Numbered from the stretch's first letter, positions 25,358-38,000 are shown. The stretch is DNA of 64,000 nucleotides from Pyricularia pennisetigena (GCF_004337985.1 NW_021940918.1:992001-1056000), one strand, 5' to 3'. Numbers and translations: made by a program. The notes: generated from the sequence alone by a model not told the origin.

Positions 25358-28300
25358 TTGTCCTGTAATTAAAAAAAAGAGCAGAAATACAAAATGTCCC
25401 GCTGTTATTGACAAGTTAAACCGACGATCGTGGTGAAGGGCAGCCGGGCCTGTGATACACAGCATACACAACGTCAGTACGGCCAAACCTGCGCGTGTGG
25501 AAGCATGATTCGACTCCACATACCCAGTAAGGCGCGGCGAGTTGCGCTGTGCGCTGTAAGAGAAGTCGCGCGTGGTCGCTATCCGTCCAACCGGGTGCAA
25601 ATGAGAGCGAGGAGGATCCGAGACGGCTTTGAGGGGTTGTTGACGACGGTTCTATCGATTTACATCAATTATCACAAGGACGAGCGTTGCGAGCCGCTAG
25701 GCGATTCATGTGAAGCCGAGACGCCGATGAGAAACGGCTGGTAAAACCATGAGGAAATAGATATGTGGCCAGAAGATCTGTTCTGGCGGCGACGTTACTC
25801 GAAGCGAGCGGGTGCGAAATTATGGCTTTTCGCTGTCAAATCGGGGTTGATAAAGGTGGTCGAGATTGAGGTTGAAGGGACGCCTGCGACTAAGGTAACC
25901 CAAGGTCCGTCGCCTTGGGAGAAAAGAGGAGGGGCGGCGGTGTGGTTAGATGGGAGAGTAAAGTCGTGTTAAGTCCAACCGACGGCACGGCCCTTGCCCC
26001 TTGAGGAGTAGAGTACCTAGGACTTGGTGGGGACCTTTCCAGTTGCTTGGTTGCAGGGGATAATAGAGGGCAGCTAGCAGCACGCACGTCACGCAGCACA
26101 GCAAGGCGCCTCAAAGAATTATGGTCTCAACACGCGCTCGCTCAGGTTCGGAAATTCCAGATCCGATTCAAGCGAGCGAAGGACCGGCTTGTTTGGGTTA
26201 TTCCTCTCTTCAGCAAAAGGTCCGTATGTTGGTTGGTCGGGTTTTGTCTTGGGACTGGTACCGTGTCCAGAAGAATAGTTCATCCGGCTGCAGTCTTATT
26301 TTATTTTTCTTTATTTTATTTTTCCCTTTTCTTGTCTCCCTGGATTTAGACCTGCAAAATCACACAATATGTTTTAATGAATTCAAGTAACACCCCAACA
26401 GAGAAATATGGAGGCAATGCTAGGCGATTTGATGAAGTACGGAGTGTGCGAAGCAGCATTCAGGGGATTTTTTTTTCTTATTATTGTTAATTTGGCGGGT
26501 CTCACTGTTGGCGTTCGGAATAATGGCAAGCCAGTCTACTGTGCAACTTGAACGGAGTGCCTTTTTTTCGCCCAGCTGAAGACGCAACTGAAGAAAAGAC
26601 CTGGCGGCCTCACATTCCTTTGGTACGGTGTCTTCTGAGCTTTGGGATGGCAAAGTGCCAGGTCGTACCTTGCCCCGCCAATTATGGGGTTTCGCTCGCA
26701 ATATTTCACTGCCCCACACTTAGCACAGGTAGCTGAGGGGCAGACGAAGCGCCGGCACAGCCGTACTTGTCAACCAAGACCCGAATGGGATGGAGGATGA
26801 AGAGACGGCGATTTTCCGTGTGGTCTTGATCTTCAGGCTTTGGGCTGCAAGGGTATTAACGGGCTACTTTGGGCTCCAACGTAACCGCATCCATCAGAAC
26901 CCGGCTTGAAAAGGTTTCGCACTATCGTGAGCTTGGTGGGTCAGGGGCCTAGCTTCTTCACATTTTGCGTGGAAGCCTACTCCCTGCTTCGAAATCAAAA
27001 CAATTAACGGGACGAGCAATGGAGATTTTGTCAGCGAAGTATCTTTTTCGGAGTATAGAGTCTGTTCATTGTTATGCAGCTGCATTTGAGCTGCTACCGA
27101 AGGAGATTTGTTTCTTTGTGTCCTTGGCTCGAGATAAGTAAAAAGATTGAATAGGGGCATTTGAGATCTTTTACAACTTAACACACACTTCGCTTCCATG
27201 CTTTACCGAGTATAAGTCGTCTAAGTTTGAGACTTGATGCATTTATCTGCTAGTTCGAGTTATGTACGCATGCAGTATTTGATGTAATGAGTTGTGGACA
27301 CACATAGACACACACGCCTAGGAATATTCAATTGCATTGAATTAATCTTTCACAGGCGTCTTACCGTTTTTTTTTTTTTTTTGAATGCTATTAAGACAAA
27401 GTATCATCGACACTAGAGATGTCTCTAGCATATTGCCATGCAACCTTACCCCTGCAGGTCTGTTTTCATCCACTGCCAGCGGCTCTTTGCATGCAAATTC
27501 ATTGGTTGTCTCTGTTTGGAAATTAATGCTTCGTCATACAACCAGCTCTATTTTGTAGTCGTAAATCTTGGTTTCCTTCTCTTCTTTTATGGGATACCAG
27601 GCAACAAATCCCGTCAGTCTCAGCATACGGATGACATTTGATGATTATCATGAGGCTCGCTATCCAATAGAAGAGAAAACCTAATGAAGTAAATCGCATC
27701 TGTGCAGACTCTGCCATCCAAGCCGAATGAATTCACAGTTCGAACCTATTCCAGAGATTCTCCACCACCGCGACACCAGCCCACACACCTTGCCCTAGTA
27801 AAAAGCGACCTTACCCGTGTCGAGTTGAGTGAGGGACTGAACGGAACGACCTTGTTTGAATCCTGACGAGCTTCATCCGAATATCATACCCGTTGTTGCT
27901 GGGATTTTGCCGGGCCTTCTAAGATGCTCGAAAGGGTGATGACACGCTGGGAAATTGTTCCAGGCGCTAACTTGCTTGTCATGTCAATAATGTTACCTGG
28001 GATTTGAAAAAAAAAAAAAAAAAAAAAAAGAAGAGATGAAAATGACGAAGCTTGCGAGGATATTTGTTTTCCTGATAGAGAAAGAAAAACAACAACTACA
28101 CTAGAGGTCTAAATGGGAGTTCGAGAAAAAGTTTCGAAGGCGATCATACAAGTCCGAATTGCAACTTACGATTGGTACCAGTCATGTTTTTTTCCCCCGA
28201 CTTTAGTTGACGACGACGATTAAAAGGCTCTACGAGTACGCAAGCTGCGGACATCGCAGCCTTGGCGGTGAATAATTATGATCCGACCGATCGACACTGA

Positions 28301-29262
28301 AACCTTCTTGGGGGCAAAAGGGGATCTACCAAGGCCGTCCTGCCTACTCTTTCGCACTTTGTTTCCAATGTGCGGATCTTTGTCGCAGATTCGGCGAGCC
28401 AAACCACTGCAACCCATGATTCAATCACCCGGATTCCAACCACCATCAATCAGCGTCACTTTGTTCGAGCCTGTCGGTGCTTCTAGAAGCTGACTGACGA
28501 CACCCTTTTTTTTTTTTTTCTTCCTTTTTTTCCCCCTGTGTTTCCTGTAATCTACGATGCAACCCTGGGGACACCGAACATCGCGTTTGTGTGCTGTCTG
28601 TGACAGACCAAGGTTCTACGCTACATCATGTTACCGGGTCCTCGCCACGCGTGTTCGTAGGTAGGTTCCGGGTAGAGTTTGAAGGTTTTCGGGCTGCAAA
28701 TCAAATATAACAAGGCCCGTTTTGCATACTACGTACTACGTCGTCATTACAGAAATTCATACGGGAAACAATCTACCGTGATGTGCAGAAGCCACAATAC
28801 GGCAGGATACATGTTGTGTGAAAATCGTGGATCGCACTTCCAGGGGAGCAGCCAAGAAAGTATAAATTTTGAGGGTGATGTTTACAGTAATTCTCCGCCA
28901 CGGCGACTCAAACACCGCATTTTCAAGGATCAGGTACTACTCTGACGAAACTTGGATTCTGAGCCAAGTTGCTTGTCCTCAGATGAGAAACTCAACTGCG
29001 TCAGATCATACAGTCTTTCGAATCACGGTAGAGTTCATAGGGAACCTATCTCTCGCTCTTGACCTTGAAATCAAGACAGCAGCCAGTGGAAATGCTTTCC
29101 CACTGCTGGAGCAGTGGCTGACTGGCCATTTGTCATTCAGATTGTTCATTGTATACCTAGAGGTATTTTGTTTCCGTTTTCACCCACGAAGAATCAGTTC
29201 AGTGCAGCGGGAACGCTGCTCTTGTAGTATCACAACCTCTACACTCTAAAAACCCAAATGCA
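25358..29262. other. Intergenic region upstream of CLA4
   Basis: Nearly 4 kb with no supported gene. The left end is probably promoter and leader of CLA4 on the minus strand; the right end is the 3' region of the glycyl-tRNA synthetase gene. It contains T- and A-runs (about T15 near 27368 and 28505, A23 at 28007-28029) and one TACGGAGT copy near 26437. I see no tRNA or other RNA gene. Confidence 0.55.
28007..28029. repeat. A23 homopolymer
   Basis: Twenty-three consecutive A in non-coding DNA, followed by a purine-rich stretch. No flanking duplication is seen. Confidence 0.8.
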
Positions 29263-31511
29263 TCAACGGCTGGCAACCTCAATTTCCTGCCCCTCGAACG
29301 CAGGCAACTCCGCCTGGATATCCTTCCAGACCTTGTTGCCAGAAACAAGCTCCTGAATGGCGTCCACAATCTTGTCCTGGTCAGCCCGGACCTGAACTGT
29401 GGTGTCACGGTCACGAAGCGTGATGGTGCCGTCCTTGACCGTCTGGAAATCCACAGTGATACCCAGAGGAGTGCCCAGCTCATCATTGCGGCTATACCGC
29501 CTACCAATCGTTGCCGATGAGTCATCCACACGGCTGGAAACCCCGACGGAGCGCAGCTTCTGGGAGATCTTCTGCACGAAAGGAACAAAGTCGTCATGAC
29601 GAGACAGTGGCACGATGAGGACCTTGGTGGGTGCAACGACTGGGGTGAAGGAGAGGACCTATGTATTCAGTTAGTAAACCTAGTAGAATAGAATGCATTT
29701 CTCTCAATCATGCTTGTCAAACTTACACCACGAGCCTCATCTCCGCCCTCGCTTGCTCGCGTCCAGTAATTGTGCTCGAGCAGACAGTATAGAATTCGGC
29801 CAATGCCGAAAGACGGTTCGATGACATTGGGAATAAACTCTCGCGTGTTCTCCGTCCTCTTTGTCCATGTGATAGACAACAGGTCCTTCTCGACCTGTAC
29901 CTTGCCATCACCAACACCGGGGACGTCTACTGTTATGGAACCGTTGTCCTTGAGCTCCTTCTCGAGCTTACCACGCTGGTCCTGGTTGAGCTCCAGCAGC
30001 ACCGTCTCGACGGCTTTGGCATCCTTCTTGAACTTAGGGCCGAACTTCTTCTTGTCGACCTCTACTGTCCACTCCTCGACAATCTTGGGCTCCGGTAACC
30101 GCTGACGAACGATCAACGGGGCATTGGTCTTCTTGGCGTGGACGCTCAGGTCGTAGGCACTCCTGTCGGCACAGCCCACGCACTCGATCCAGCCGTATGA
30201 AGTCAACAGCTCTGCATCCCAGCAATCACATGCATAGTGAGCCATCTCGTTTGCCATGTGTTGACGGAAGCGAAGCTTCGATTTGTCGACACCAATCTTC
30301 TCCAGGAACAAATGTATCCTGGCCAAGAAGTAACCCAAAGTCTCATTGTCAACCAAGCCGTCTTTGACGGCCTTGCCGATCGCAACCTTCTTAGTGGTGG
30401 TCTTGCCCGACAGCTGGGTCTCCCTGTCCAGTAGCTCGAGCTCAATATCCGCAACCTCGGAGAACCTTGGGTGCTTCTTGCCACTCTCAGGGTCAACGAA
30501 ATGTTCTATTTCGGCCATCAAGAATTCTCGGACACGAAGCAAGCCGGAACGGGGCGAGATCTCGTTTCTGTATGACTTGCCAATGGATGCGGATGCAAAC
30601 GGCATCTGCTGGTTGTTGTACTCAAGGAGCTTGGCAAAGTTGAGGAACTGGCCTTGGGCGGTTTCTGGGCGGAGGTACCCAGGGAGGTTGCTGCTGGGGC
30701 CAATTGATGTGCTGAACATAAGGTTGAAGGAGACTGGAGGAGTAGGAAGAAGACCAGTTGCAGGGTTCTTGAGATCATACTTGGTGATCAGGTTGCCCAA
30801 TGCTTCGCCGTCGTAGTTGTCTATTTGTGCGAGTATCTCCTCATACTCCTGGACTAGCTTGTCGTCAAGCTTGACGGCTTCTTGTGCGCCCTTGAGCTTC
30901 TTTTTCTTCTTCTTAGGGTCCTCCTCCTTGTCCTCGACCTTTTGTCCACGGGCCTCCTTGTCCCCCTTTAGCCTCTGCTCTAGCACCTCCTCGACGAAGT
31001 GGTCGGCGCGAAAGATGTCGCCGGTCTTAGGGTCCTTGCACATCCAGTCGGCGAACTTGTCGACGTGGCCACTGGTCTTGAGGACCTCGGCGGGCGTGAG
31101 CACGGAACAATCCACCTCGAGCATGTCATCTTCGAGGACGAAGTGTTTGCGCCAGGCATCGATGATGTTTGCCTGCAGCGCGCAGCCCGGTGGGCCGTAA
31201 TCGTAGAGTCCGGACACGCCGCCGTAGATCTCAAAGGACGGGGTGTAGAACATTCGGCGGCGCAGGATGGTGTCGAGAGCACCGCGGTCGAGGGGCTGCC
31301 CCTTGAGGGTGGTGGCAGGCGGAGCCATGGTGGAAAGGGATGGTGGCTGTTGAGCCTGCGGTCTAAAAGTCTGGTGATAAGGGCGAGGGGTTGAGGAAAG
31401 AACTCGCGGGTTGGTTGTCAAAGCGTGACAAAGTTTGCGAGTTCCTGCTCGAGAAGAGAACAAGGTGCCGGTGTTGGGCAGTGGGGTGGACAAGAGCCTC
31501 AATGCGATCAT
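29263..31511 (-). CDS. GRS1: Glycyl-tRNA synthetase, probably both mitochondrial and cytosolic
   Basis: Two exons, 31511-29727 and 29658-29263, separated by a 68-nt intron, giving 726 aa from the first ATG. Class II synthetase features: RRRMFYTPSFEIYGG, GLYDYGPPGCALQANI, a motif 2 region YRNEISPRSGLLRVREF, and the motif 3 / anticodon-binding part (EPSFGIGRILYCLLEHNYW, then VLSFTPVVAPTKVLIVPLS). A lysine-rich insertion (DPKKKKKKLKG) near residue 200 is typical of the eukaryotic enzyme. Residues 1-61 (MIALRLLSTPLPNTG...) are basic, hydroxylated and have almost no acidic residues, which fits a mitochondrial presequence. A second in-frame ATG at 31328 (MAPPATTLKGQPLDRG) would make a 665-aa cytosolic form. 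Two forms from one gene are known for yeast GRS1. The gene is divergent from RPF1 across 366 bp. Confidence 0.94.
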
Positions 31512-31877
31512 AGGCAAAAATGTACTAGAGAGCGAGTCACTGGGTTGCCCAGCACCTTGCGCTCCGAATTAGGATGAGGGGTTTAGGTTGATGCAGAGCT
31601 CTCTGCAGGCTGAGTGGTGACTCCCATTTTTTCCTCGTGCTGTCCAATTGCGGTCCGCGCGTTCAACGTCAATGCCCCGCGGTCAATTCATCCACCCCAC
31701 TACAAAACTTTATAGTGGGTCTGACATGCTCCAAAAAAAAAGTTATCGGAAATTCTTGGCGCGTATAGAAAGATTTCTAGCCGCGACATCGAAATTCACT
31801 GGAAAATATTCCCATTGGATAATCGCCACAAAAAGAACAGCACGATCACGACCACAGTCAGCTTCTGATCAGGTGCA
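31512..31877. promoter_or_regulatory. Divergent promoter between GRS1 and RPF1
   Basis: Only 366 bases separate the first ATG of glycyl-tRNA synthetase (minus) from that of Rpf1 (plus), so both transcripts must start within this interval. It contains a GATGAG core (31573-31578), like the PAC element of yeast ribosome-biogenesis promoters, and an A-rich stretch near 31733-31742. Shared regulation is inferred from the layout; no element is proven. Confidence 0.6.
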
Positions 31878-32957
31878 ATGGGCTCTCAAATGGGAACACG
31901 CGCCAGGGGGGCATCTCTCTCACTCAAGACTGGAAACAAACTCAAGAGACAATATCTCAATGTACGCAATAAAAAGGACAAGGATGCTCGAAAGCGCGCC
32001 GAGAGGTTCAAGAGGAGGAAGGAGGAAAACGCAGACCCGACTCTGCGCCAGGAACGCCTTGCCAAGAACAAGCCTGCCAGTCAGGACAAAAAACGAGTGT
32101 GGGACGAGGGAGATGACGATTCTCTTGGGGCCGTTGTCGACGTAGCTGCGCTCAAGCGGAGGCGGATTGAAGAGGAGGAAAACGCAGCGCTGGAGGGGCC
32201 TGCTGGGCTCGAAGAGGAAAGGCCAGGTGATGACGACGATGCCGACAGCATGCTGGATTCTGAAGAGGAGAGCGACGACGACGACGACAACGAAGAATCT
32301 CGGGAGGAGAGGCTGCGATCACAACGAGCACGCCGGGACCCAAGTCTGGTCCCCAGTCTTGCGCCGAGCCTTGCTGTGTCAACAACTAGCACAAATCTTG
32401 ACCTCACACCCACTTCTCTTGCACGCAAGTTCCCAACACTGTTCACAGAGGGCCCGCACCCAACGCCCAAGATCCTGGTTACGACGTCCCTCCGAGCTAC
32501 CATCCACCGAGAGGCTCAGATTATCACCTCCCTGTTCCCTAACTCACAATATGTCCCGAGAAGCAGCCACAGATATGGCCACAAGTATTCGCTTCGCGAA
32601 ATCTGCAAATTCAGCACCAACCGAGATTTTACAGCAGTCATCTTGATCCGGGAAGACCAAAAGAAACCTACCGGAATGACGGTTGTCCACCTTCCAGAAG
32701 GGCCAACCTTCCACTTTACCATAAACAACTGGATTGAGGGATCTAAATTGCCCGGCCATGGCAACTCTCAGGTATGGCATTTTCAACAGATTCTCATGGA
32801 GAGCTGATGATCAATATACTAACATCTGGGCATAGGGCTTTTACCCCGAACTTCTACTTAACCGCTTCACCACACCATTGGGTTTGCTTACAGCACAGCT
32901 TCTCCGGAGGCTGTTCCCGTACCAACCCGAGATTGCAGGTAAGATATGCCAAAAANN

Positions 32958-32998
<41 letters not shown>

Positions 32999-33359
32999 CG
33001 AGCGGCAAGAGCTACGATGGTTTGTATCCCTCAAGTGACGAAATTAACACAAGATTATCCGGAAAGGTCGAGAAGTCGTGACGATACATAATCAGCGCGA
33101 CTATCTGTTCGTGCGCCGCCATAGATACGTATATCGGGAACGGCGCCAGACAGAAAAGACGGTGGTGGACGAGGAGGGCAAAGAAATACCTGGATTTTCA
33201 GACATTCGAGTTGGTCTGCAGGAAATAGGGCCACGATTTACCCTGAAGCTACGAAGAGTTGACAAAGGAATCGGTCGAGCAGGCAGTGAAGGCGATGATG
33301 CCGTTCAATGGGAGTGGAAGGCGGGCATGGAGAAGGTGCGGACGAAGTTCAACCTTTAA
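31878..33359 (+). CDS. RPF1: Ribosome production factor Rpf1 (Brix domain, 60S assembly)
   Basis: Three exons: 31878-32771, 32836-32938 and 33067-33359, giving 429 aa. The N-terminal half is basic and then acidic (DPTLRQERLAKNKPASQDKK, a run of Asp/Glu near residue 125). The Brix domain begins near residue 197 (PKILVTTSLRATIHREAQ) and continues through FTAVILIREDQKKPTGMTVV, HLPEGPTFHF and GREVVTIHNQRDYLFVRRHR to GPRFTLKLRRVDKGI. This is the IMP4/RPF1 superfamily pattern, and the N-terminus and order match Rpf1, a nucleolar factor for 27S pre-rRNA processing. The second intron (32939-33066) contains a run of A at 32951-32997 interrupted by two unresolved bases, so the assembly is uncertain inside the intron but not in the exons. 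The 3' end converges on the transporter gene with 248 bases between stops. Confidence 0.93.
32951..32997. repeat. Poly(A) run with two unresolved bases inside an RPF1 intron
   Basis: About 47 positions, all A except N at 32956-32957. It fills over a third of a 128-nt intron. The N bases probably mark an assembly join across a homopolymer. Confidence 0.85.
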
Positions 33360-33607
33360 TTATTTCCCAACTCAGCCAAGCTCCGACCAAATATGCGAAG
33401 ATACCTATCAATAATTAACGGTTCAAACCGTATCCTAACAATTACCAAATCAAACTTCATGAATCCGCTGAGCACCTAAGTGGGCAACATATTGGGATGC
33501 GAAGGACTTATGCCCAGAACTAGTGCAGCGGTGTCGTGGTCAACTGAGACTTGTGAAGATTTGGTATAATCTCCGATGGCATCCAACAAAAAGCAGATGG
33601 AAGCACC

Positions 33608-35076
33608 TCACGACCTTCCGGCCTGGGCCTTTTTCTTTTCATTGTGCTTGAGCATCACGATCGAATATCTGTCGCTGTTTGTGAGCAGGGGGAAGTTCTG
33701 AGTTTGACTTGGGGAGAAGGATATAGAGGTAATCTGCAGGCTCAGCCCTTTTTATGAGTGGCAGCAAGATTATGTCGGCACTTACCCGACAATACCGCCT
33801 ACCGCAATGAAAACACCAAGGACCGACTTATCACCAATGGCACGGCCGGAGGTTACCCAGCCCAGGGCCACGATGGTACATGTCTTCACATGTCCCACAA
33901 CCGTGCTAGAGACTGGACCAGTCTGGGCAATGATGAAGAACTGGGAAATGTTGATGAGGGACGCAAATATGCCCGACTAGATGCAGGTCAGCAACGCAAC
34001 CGTCATACCTCAAATGCCACCCCGGAAATTGTGAAACTTCAGCTCCGGATCATATGGGAATACCAACCATCAATATCATCACCCAGCGACTCAACTGGAC
34101 TTGGGTCCACTTCGGAAAAGTATCGACAAAGGGAATGACGTATAGCAGGAGAAAGGCCGAAACAGGCGCCTGGTTGTAAAGGAGCTGCATGCTGCTCATC
34201 TGCAGCTTGCGGTGGTAGCTTGCGATCCATACCGTGTACAACGAAGAGGCGAAAATTCCCGAGAAGGCAAAGAAGACGCCCAGGCCAGAGGTCGTCTTCA
34301 CGTTTGCATTCGCCGAGGGGAGCGAGTCGTAGTACGACACCAAGCCCACGCCCGCGCAGGCGGGGATCAGCATGAGGATGGCGTTGCGGGGCAGCGTGGC
34401 GCGGTACAGGACGTAATTCATTAGGGCCACGCAGGGGGTGAGGAGGATGCGGGCAACCTGGTAGAAGGTGATGGAAGAGAAGGCGAGCGAGAGGTTCGGG
34501 AGGATGACGTTGAGCGCCATAGCGACAGCCAGCGGCAGGATGTCGCGGATGGAGGCGCGGCGCGGCTCGAAAAAGGCGAAGCGCGGGAGTGAGAGCACGA
34601 AGAGCGTGAACCAGGTCACGACGAAGTGGAAGCCTGCAAATGTGAGTTGGGCCAGCTTCAAGGATGGGTCGGAAAATATGGCTTTGTTTGTGAAGACCTG
34701 TGGGAAGATTGGGTTCGTCGTTGTCAGTCACAGCTACTCTACATCTGATTCTCCGGTGCGAACTCTCTCCGCAAACTGCTGCCGCCCGATATGAGCTGAG
34801 CCTTACAATTCCAATGGTAGCCAGTGTGTTGATGACCATCCAAACCAGGGCCATCGTGAAGCCACTCTTTGGAGGCGCTGGCTTTTCATCGGCATGACTG
34901 CTCAAGAAAGCTGCGTCTTCTCGCTCGTTGCGCGCCTCGATGTCGCCAAGCTCCATGCTTTTGTTGCGCCTCGGAGAGGTTGCCAGCTTCTCATGCTCGT
35001 CGGCAGTTCCAGCTGCCGTACTTGAGGAGCCGATCGAGCCCGCCCGCTCGCGGCGACCATATTCACTGCTGGGCAT
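33608..35076 (-). CDS. Triose-phosphate/nucleotide-sugar type transporter (DMT superfamily, TPT domain)
   Basis: Four exons: 35076-34807, 34697-34068, 33976-33786 and 33674-33608, giving 385 aa. After a hydrophilic N-terminus of about 70 residues the protein has about ten predicted membrane segments (for example ALVWMVINTLATIGIVFTNK, FHFVVTWFTLFVLSLP, LMLIPACAGVGLVSYY, ASLINISQFFIIAQTGPVSS). The segment AQTGPVSSTVVGHVKTCTIV is the conserved C-terminal TPT motif shared by SLC35E-type and plant triose-phosphate translocators. It likely sits in a Golgi or ER membrane and exchanges a phosphorylated sugar or nucleotide sugar; the substrate cannot be read from sequence. The donor of the second intron reads GTTGGT, unusual next to the other GTAAG-type donors, but it is the one that keeps the conserved frame. 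Confidence 0.87.
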
Positions 35077-38000
35077 GATTGCGTCGTGGGAACTTATAGG
35101 CAGCTCTACTCAGAAAGCTCTTTCCAGGTACGGGCTTTTTGCGAACGTAGAATGTAATTGTGATTCTCTATATCACGTTGGCGACTTCTCGAGTACCTAA
35201 GCAAAGAAAAGACCCGAGGCGCTTGATGCTAAAAAAAAACTACGCTGGGAAAAAAGTGATGACAAGACTTGTTGAACAGGGAGAAAATCTGTCCAGCAGA
35301 TAGTTAGTGGCCAGCCCGGTAAGTCGTTGCCTCACTTCCCAAGAATACCAACTACAAGCCAAAAAAAAAACACGGGCTGGAGTGGAAGGATCAGTGGTGA
35401 ACTAGTTTCAACTATGTTGTCACCAAGAAAAAAAGCCCCCCCAAAGACTCTCGAGCTAAGGATGAACGAAAACTGGTCCGCCATCGCTGGATACCTCGAT
35501 AGCAGGGTATGCCCCTGTTTAAGCGCAGTGGGAAGTATTACTCCGTACCTGTCTCGCTGCGCACGCTAGGTACGGAGTACCTCCGCGTCCCGGGAACGCA
35601 AAATGAGGACGCTCGCTCAGAATGACTGAAGGCAAAACCTGCGGGTGGCAGGGAGATCGCTGCGTTGCCGGGCTCGACTAGTCCAGGGGTACTTTTTCTT
35701 CTACCCTCCCATCTCTAGCCCTGCAGGTTTTGTTCTGTTATCTGATTCATTTTTTTTTGCGTACTATCTCACCCCATCCTAACTCTCACAAGATAAAATC
35801 GTAACGGCATCCCACGTGTGACATGGGGCCGCGTGACGGCGACATTGTACACGCAGGTCAGCACGACGCGGAGAAGGGTTGCGTCAGGCCAATTCACGCG
35901 CTACGGGATGATAAAGTACTATCTGTTCTGTTCTGTTTGACATGGCGACTGGGCTAGAAATGGAACCTGTTGCAATAAACTGTCCAGGGAGTGCAATGAA
36001 AGTACAAAGCACCAGTTGTATCCTCGAGTCAAGTTGAGGGGGCTTGCGAATGAAACTGCAGGATAGTTCGCTTGCGTACAGACAGACAAGTCCGGCGGCC
36101 AGCCGTCCAATGCTAGCAAGAGCCCCTGGACTAAGATCCCAATGTGGGCTAAGATAAGCTTAGGTACCCAAGGTAGGTAAAGGTACATGAAGTAATTGAT
36201 TAACAGCTGCTTCGTAGATCCAAAAGCAATGGAAAGCTGGAGGTTTTTTTTTTGGAACTACCGTAATAATACTACGTACCCTGGGTGATCAGGCAAAAAC
36301 CTTGCCTACCGCAAAGACGGGTAGCGACTTGAAACAAGACCCTCAGAACAATTGTCAAAAAAATAAAATAAAAAACTGGATCAACGTAGAAACAAGCATT
36401 TTGTGACAGCAGGCATCTCCACACTCCATTAGGATTGCAATGAAAATAACAATGGAATGGTATATTTACGAGCTTGCCATTTCATTTCCCCATACTGAAT
36501 TTGGATAAAGATGAGCAAAGTTCGGTTTGTACGTGCGTCAATTGCTTTGGCAGCTTGCAAAAAGGAGTTCAAGATTTCCTGTGTTTTTCCTGCTATCAGA
36601 CGGGACGATGCCGACGAGACGAGAACAACTAATTGCCCGCCCGCCGGATTGATTCGTGTTGTTGTGTTAGAGGGGAGAGAGTAGCCAGGGGGGCGGCATG
36701 CACTGTTACTACTGTACACTCTGCTGGGGTAACAAATGTTAATCAATAATAAGGCGCATAAATTATAGAACAGGGGGTGTTTCAACTCGCCATTGTTAAC
36801 AAACCATAGTTTTTACCTATATGGGATATACAAAATCAACACGAAAAGTAATCTTTGCCGTCAATTAGTTCATCGAGCCAAGGCTTTGGTTATAATTTAT
36901 CATGGCCATTTACAATCGTTATTTCCAGGAGCAGTTTGGAGTTCGTCTTTTTTTGACCCACGTTTGCCCGGTTAGGAATGACGCAGGCACGCAAGTCAGG
37001 GTACCCATAAAACGGGTCCCACTGCTCACGATTAAAAACAAAGAGAGAGACAACTTGGAGGGGAAATTTGATGAGATCCATCTAATAGTCAATCCAGGAA
37101 GTTCCTCGCAATTAAAAAAGAGAAAAAGAGATAACCAAACCTCCCCCAAAGTTCTCCATGCACTACAGCTCTTGATGCAACGTGGAAAACTACCATCATA
37201 TCTCAACTCAGACACTCGACCAAGGCTGACTGTATCCTACCATGCACCGATAGTTCGGATCCGCGCGATAGGTCGCTCGTTGGACGGCGCCGCCGCGGAA
37301 GTAGGCCGAGGCCGGCTTGATACGACGGCAAAGTCAATTTTGAGCCGGTCTTGGGGACACCTTTAGCCCTCTGGGTACTTAGCGCCGCACAGTCTCCTTG
37401 CCTATCATTGATTACTACACCAAACACACATACATTCTGATACCCCATGCTAGACTAGACAGGTAGGTAGTCACCTCGACCTAGTCTATCTAGTTTGAAC
37501 GGCTGAAGTTCTCGCCTGTATTCTTCCTCGCAGTCCAGATGCGAGCTAGACTTGGACTTGCCAGGTACTAATGGATGGCGATTTTCGAGAAGCTCAGCTC
37601 AATAGGCAGCCCTTTCTTCGCGGTCAACACCCCAAAAGTCGCTGGTCGCATTGGGATGTGCAGCCACCTACAACAACATCCATTCCACCTTGCCTATTCT
37701 TGTTAGACTCTAGACAAGACACCTACCCATAGACTATCCTAGACCGGGCTCTACTACATGTCGCACTCCAACGCCCCTCGCCTCATTGTGTGTACGCCTC
37801 TTCTTCACTCTCCGGAGTTTCCGGGCCCTCGATATGCATGCGTGGCTTGATCAGTAGCAAGCTATCTTTCACTGGGTGCCATCTTCTCCTGACTCATTTC
37901 GCTGTCTCAAGGATATCTCCCTGTTCGGGCTGATCGCCCCCAGACTCAGAACAACAGAAACCCCCCCGGAAGGCTACCCTATCTTAGTGTCGGCAGAATC

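Noticed and set aside
16856..28029. Poly(A) runs (A31, A23) as tails of retroposed elements
   Set aside because: I found no target-site duplications or element bodies next to them; they look like simple homopolymers common in this genome.
36902..37366. 154-codon plus-strand frame
   Set aside because: It has no domain and no codon bias like the neighbours, and sits in AT-rich intergenic DNA with in-frame Lys-rich low complexity.
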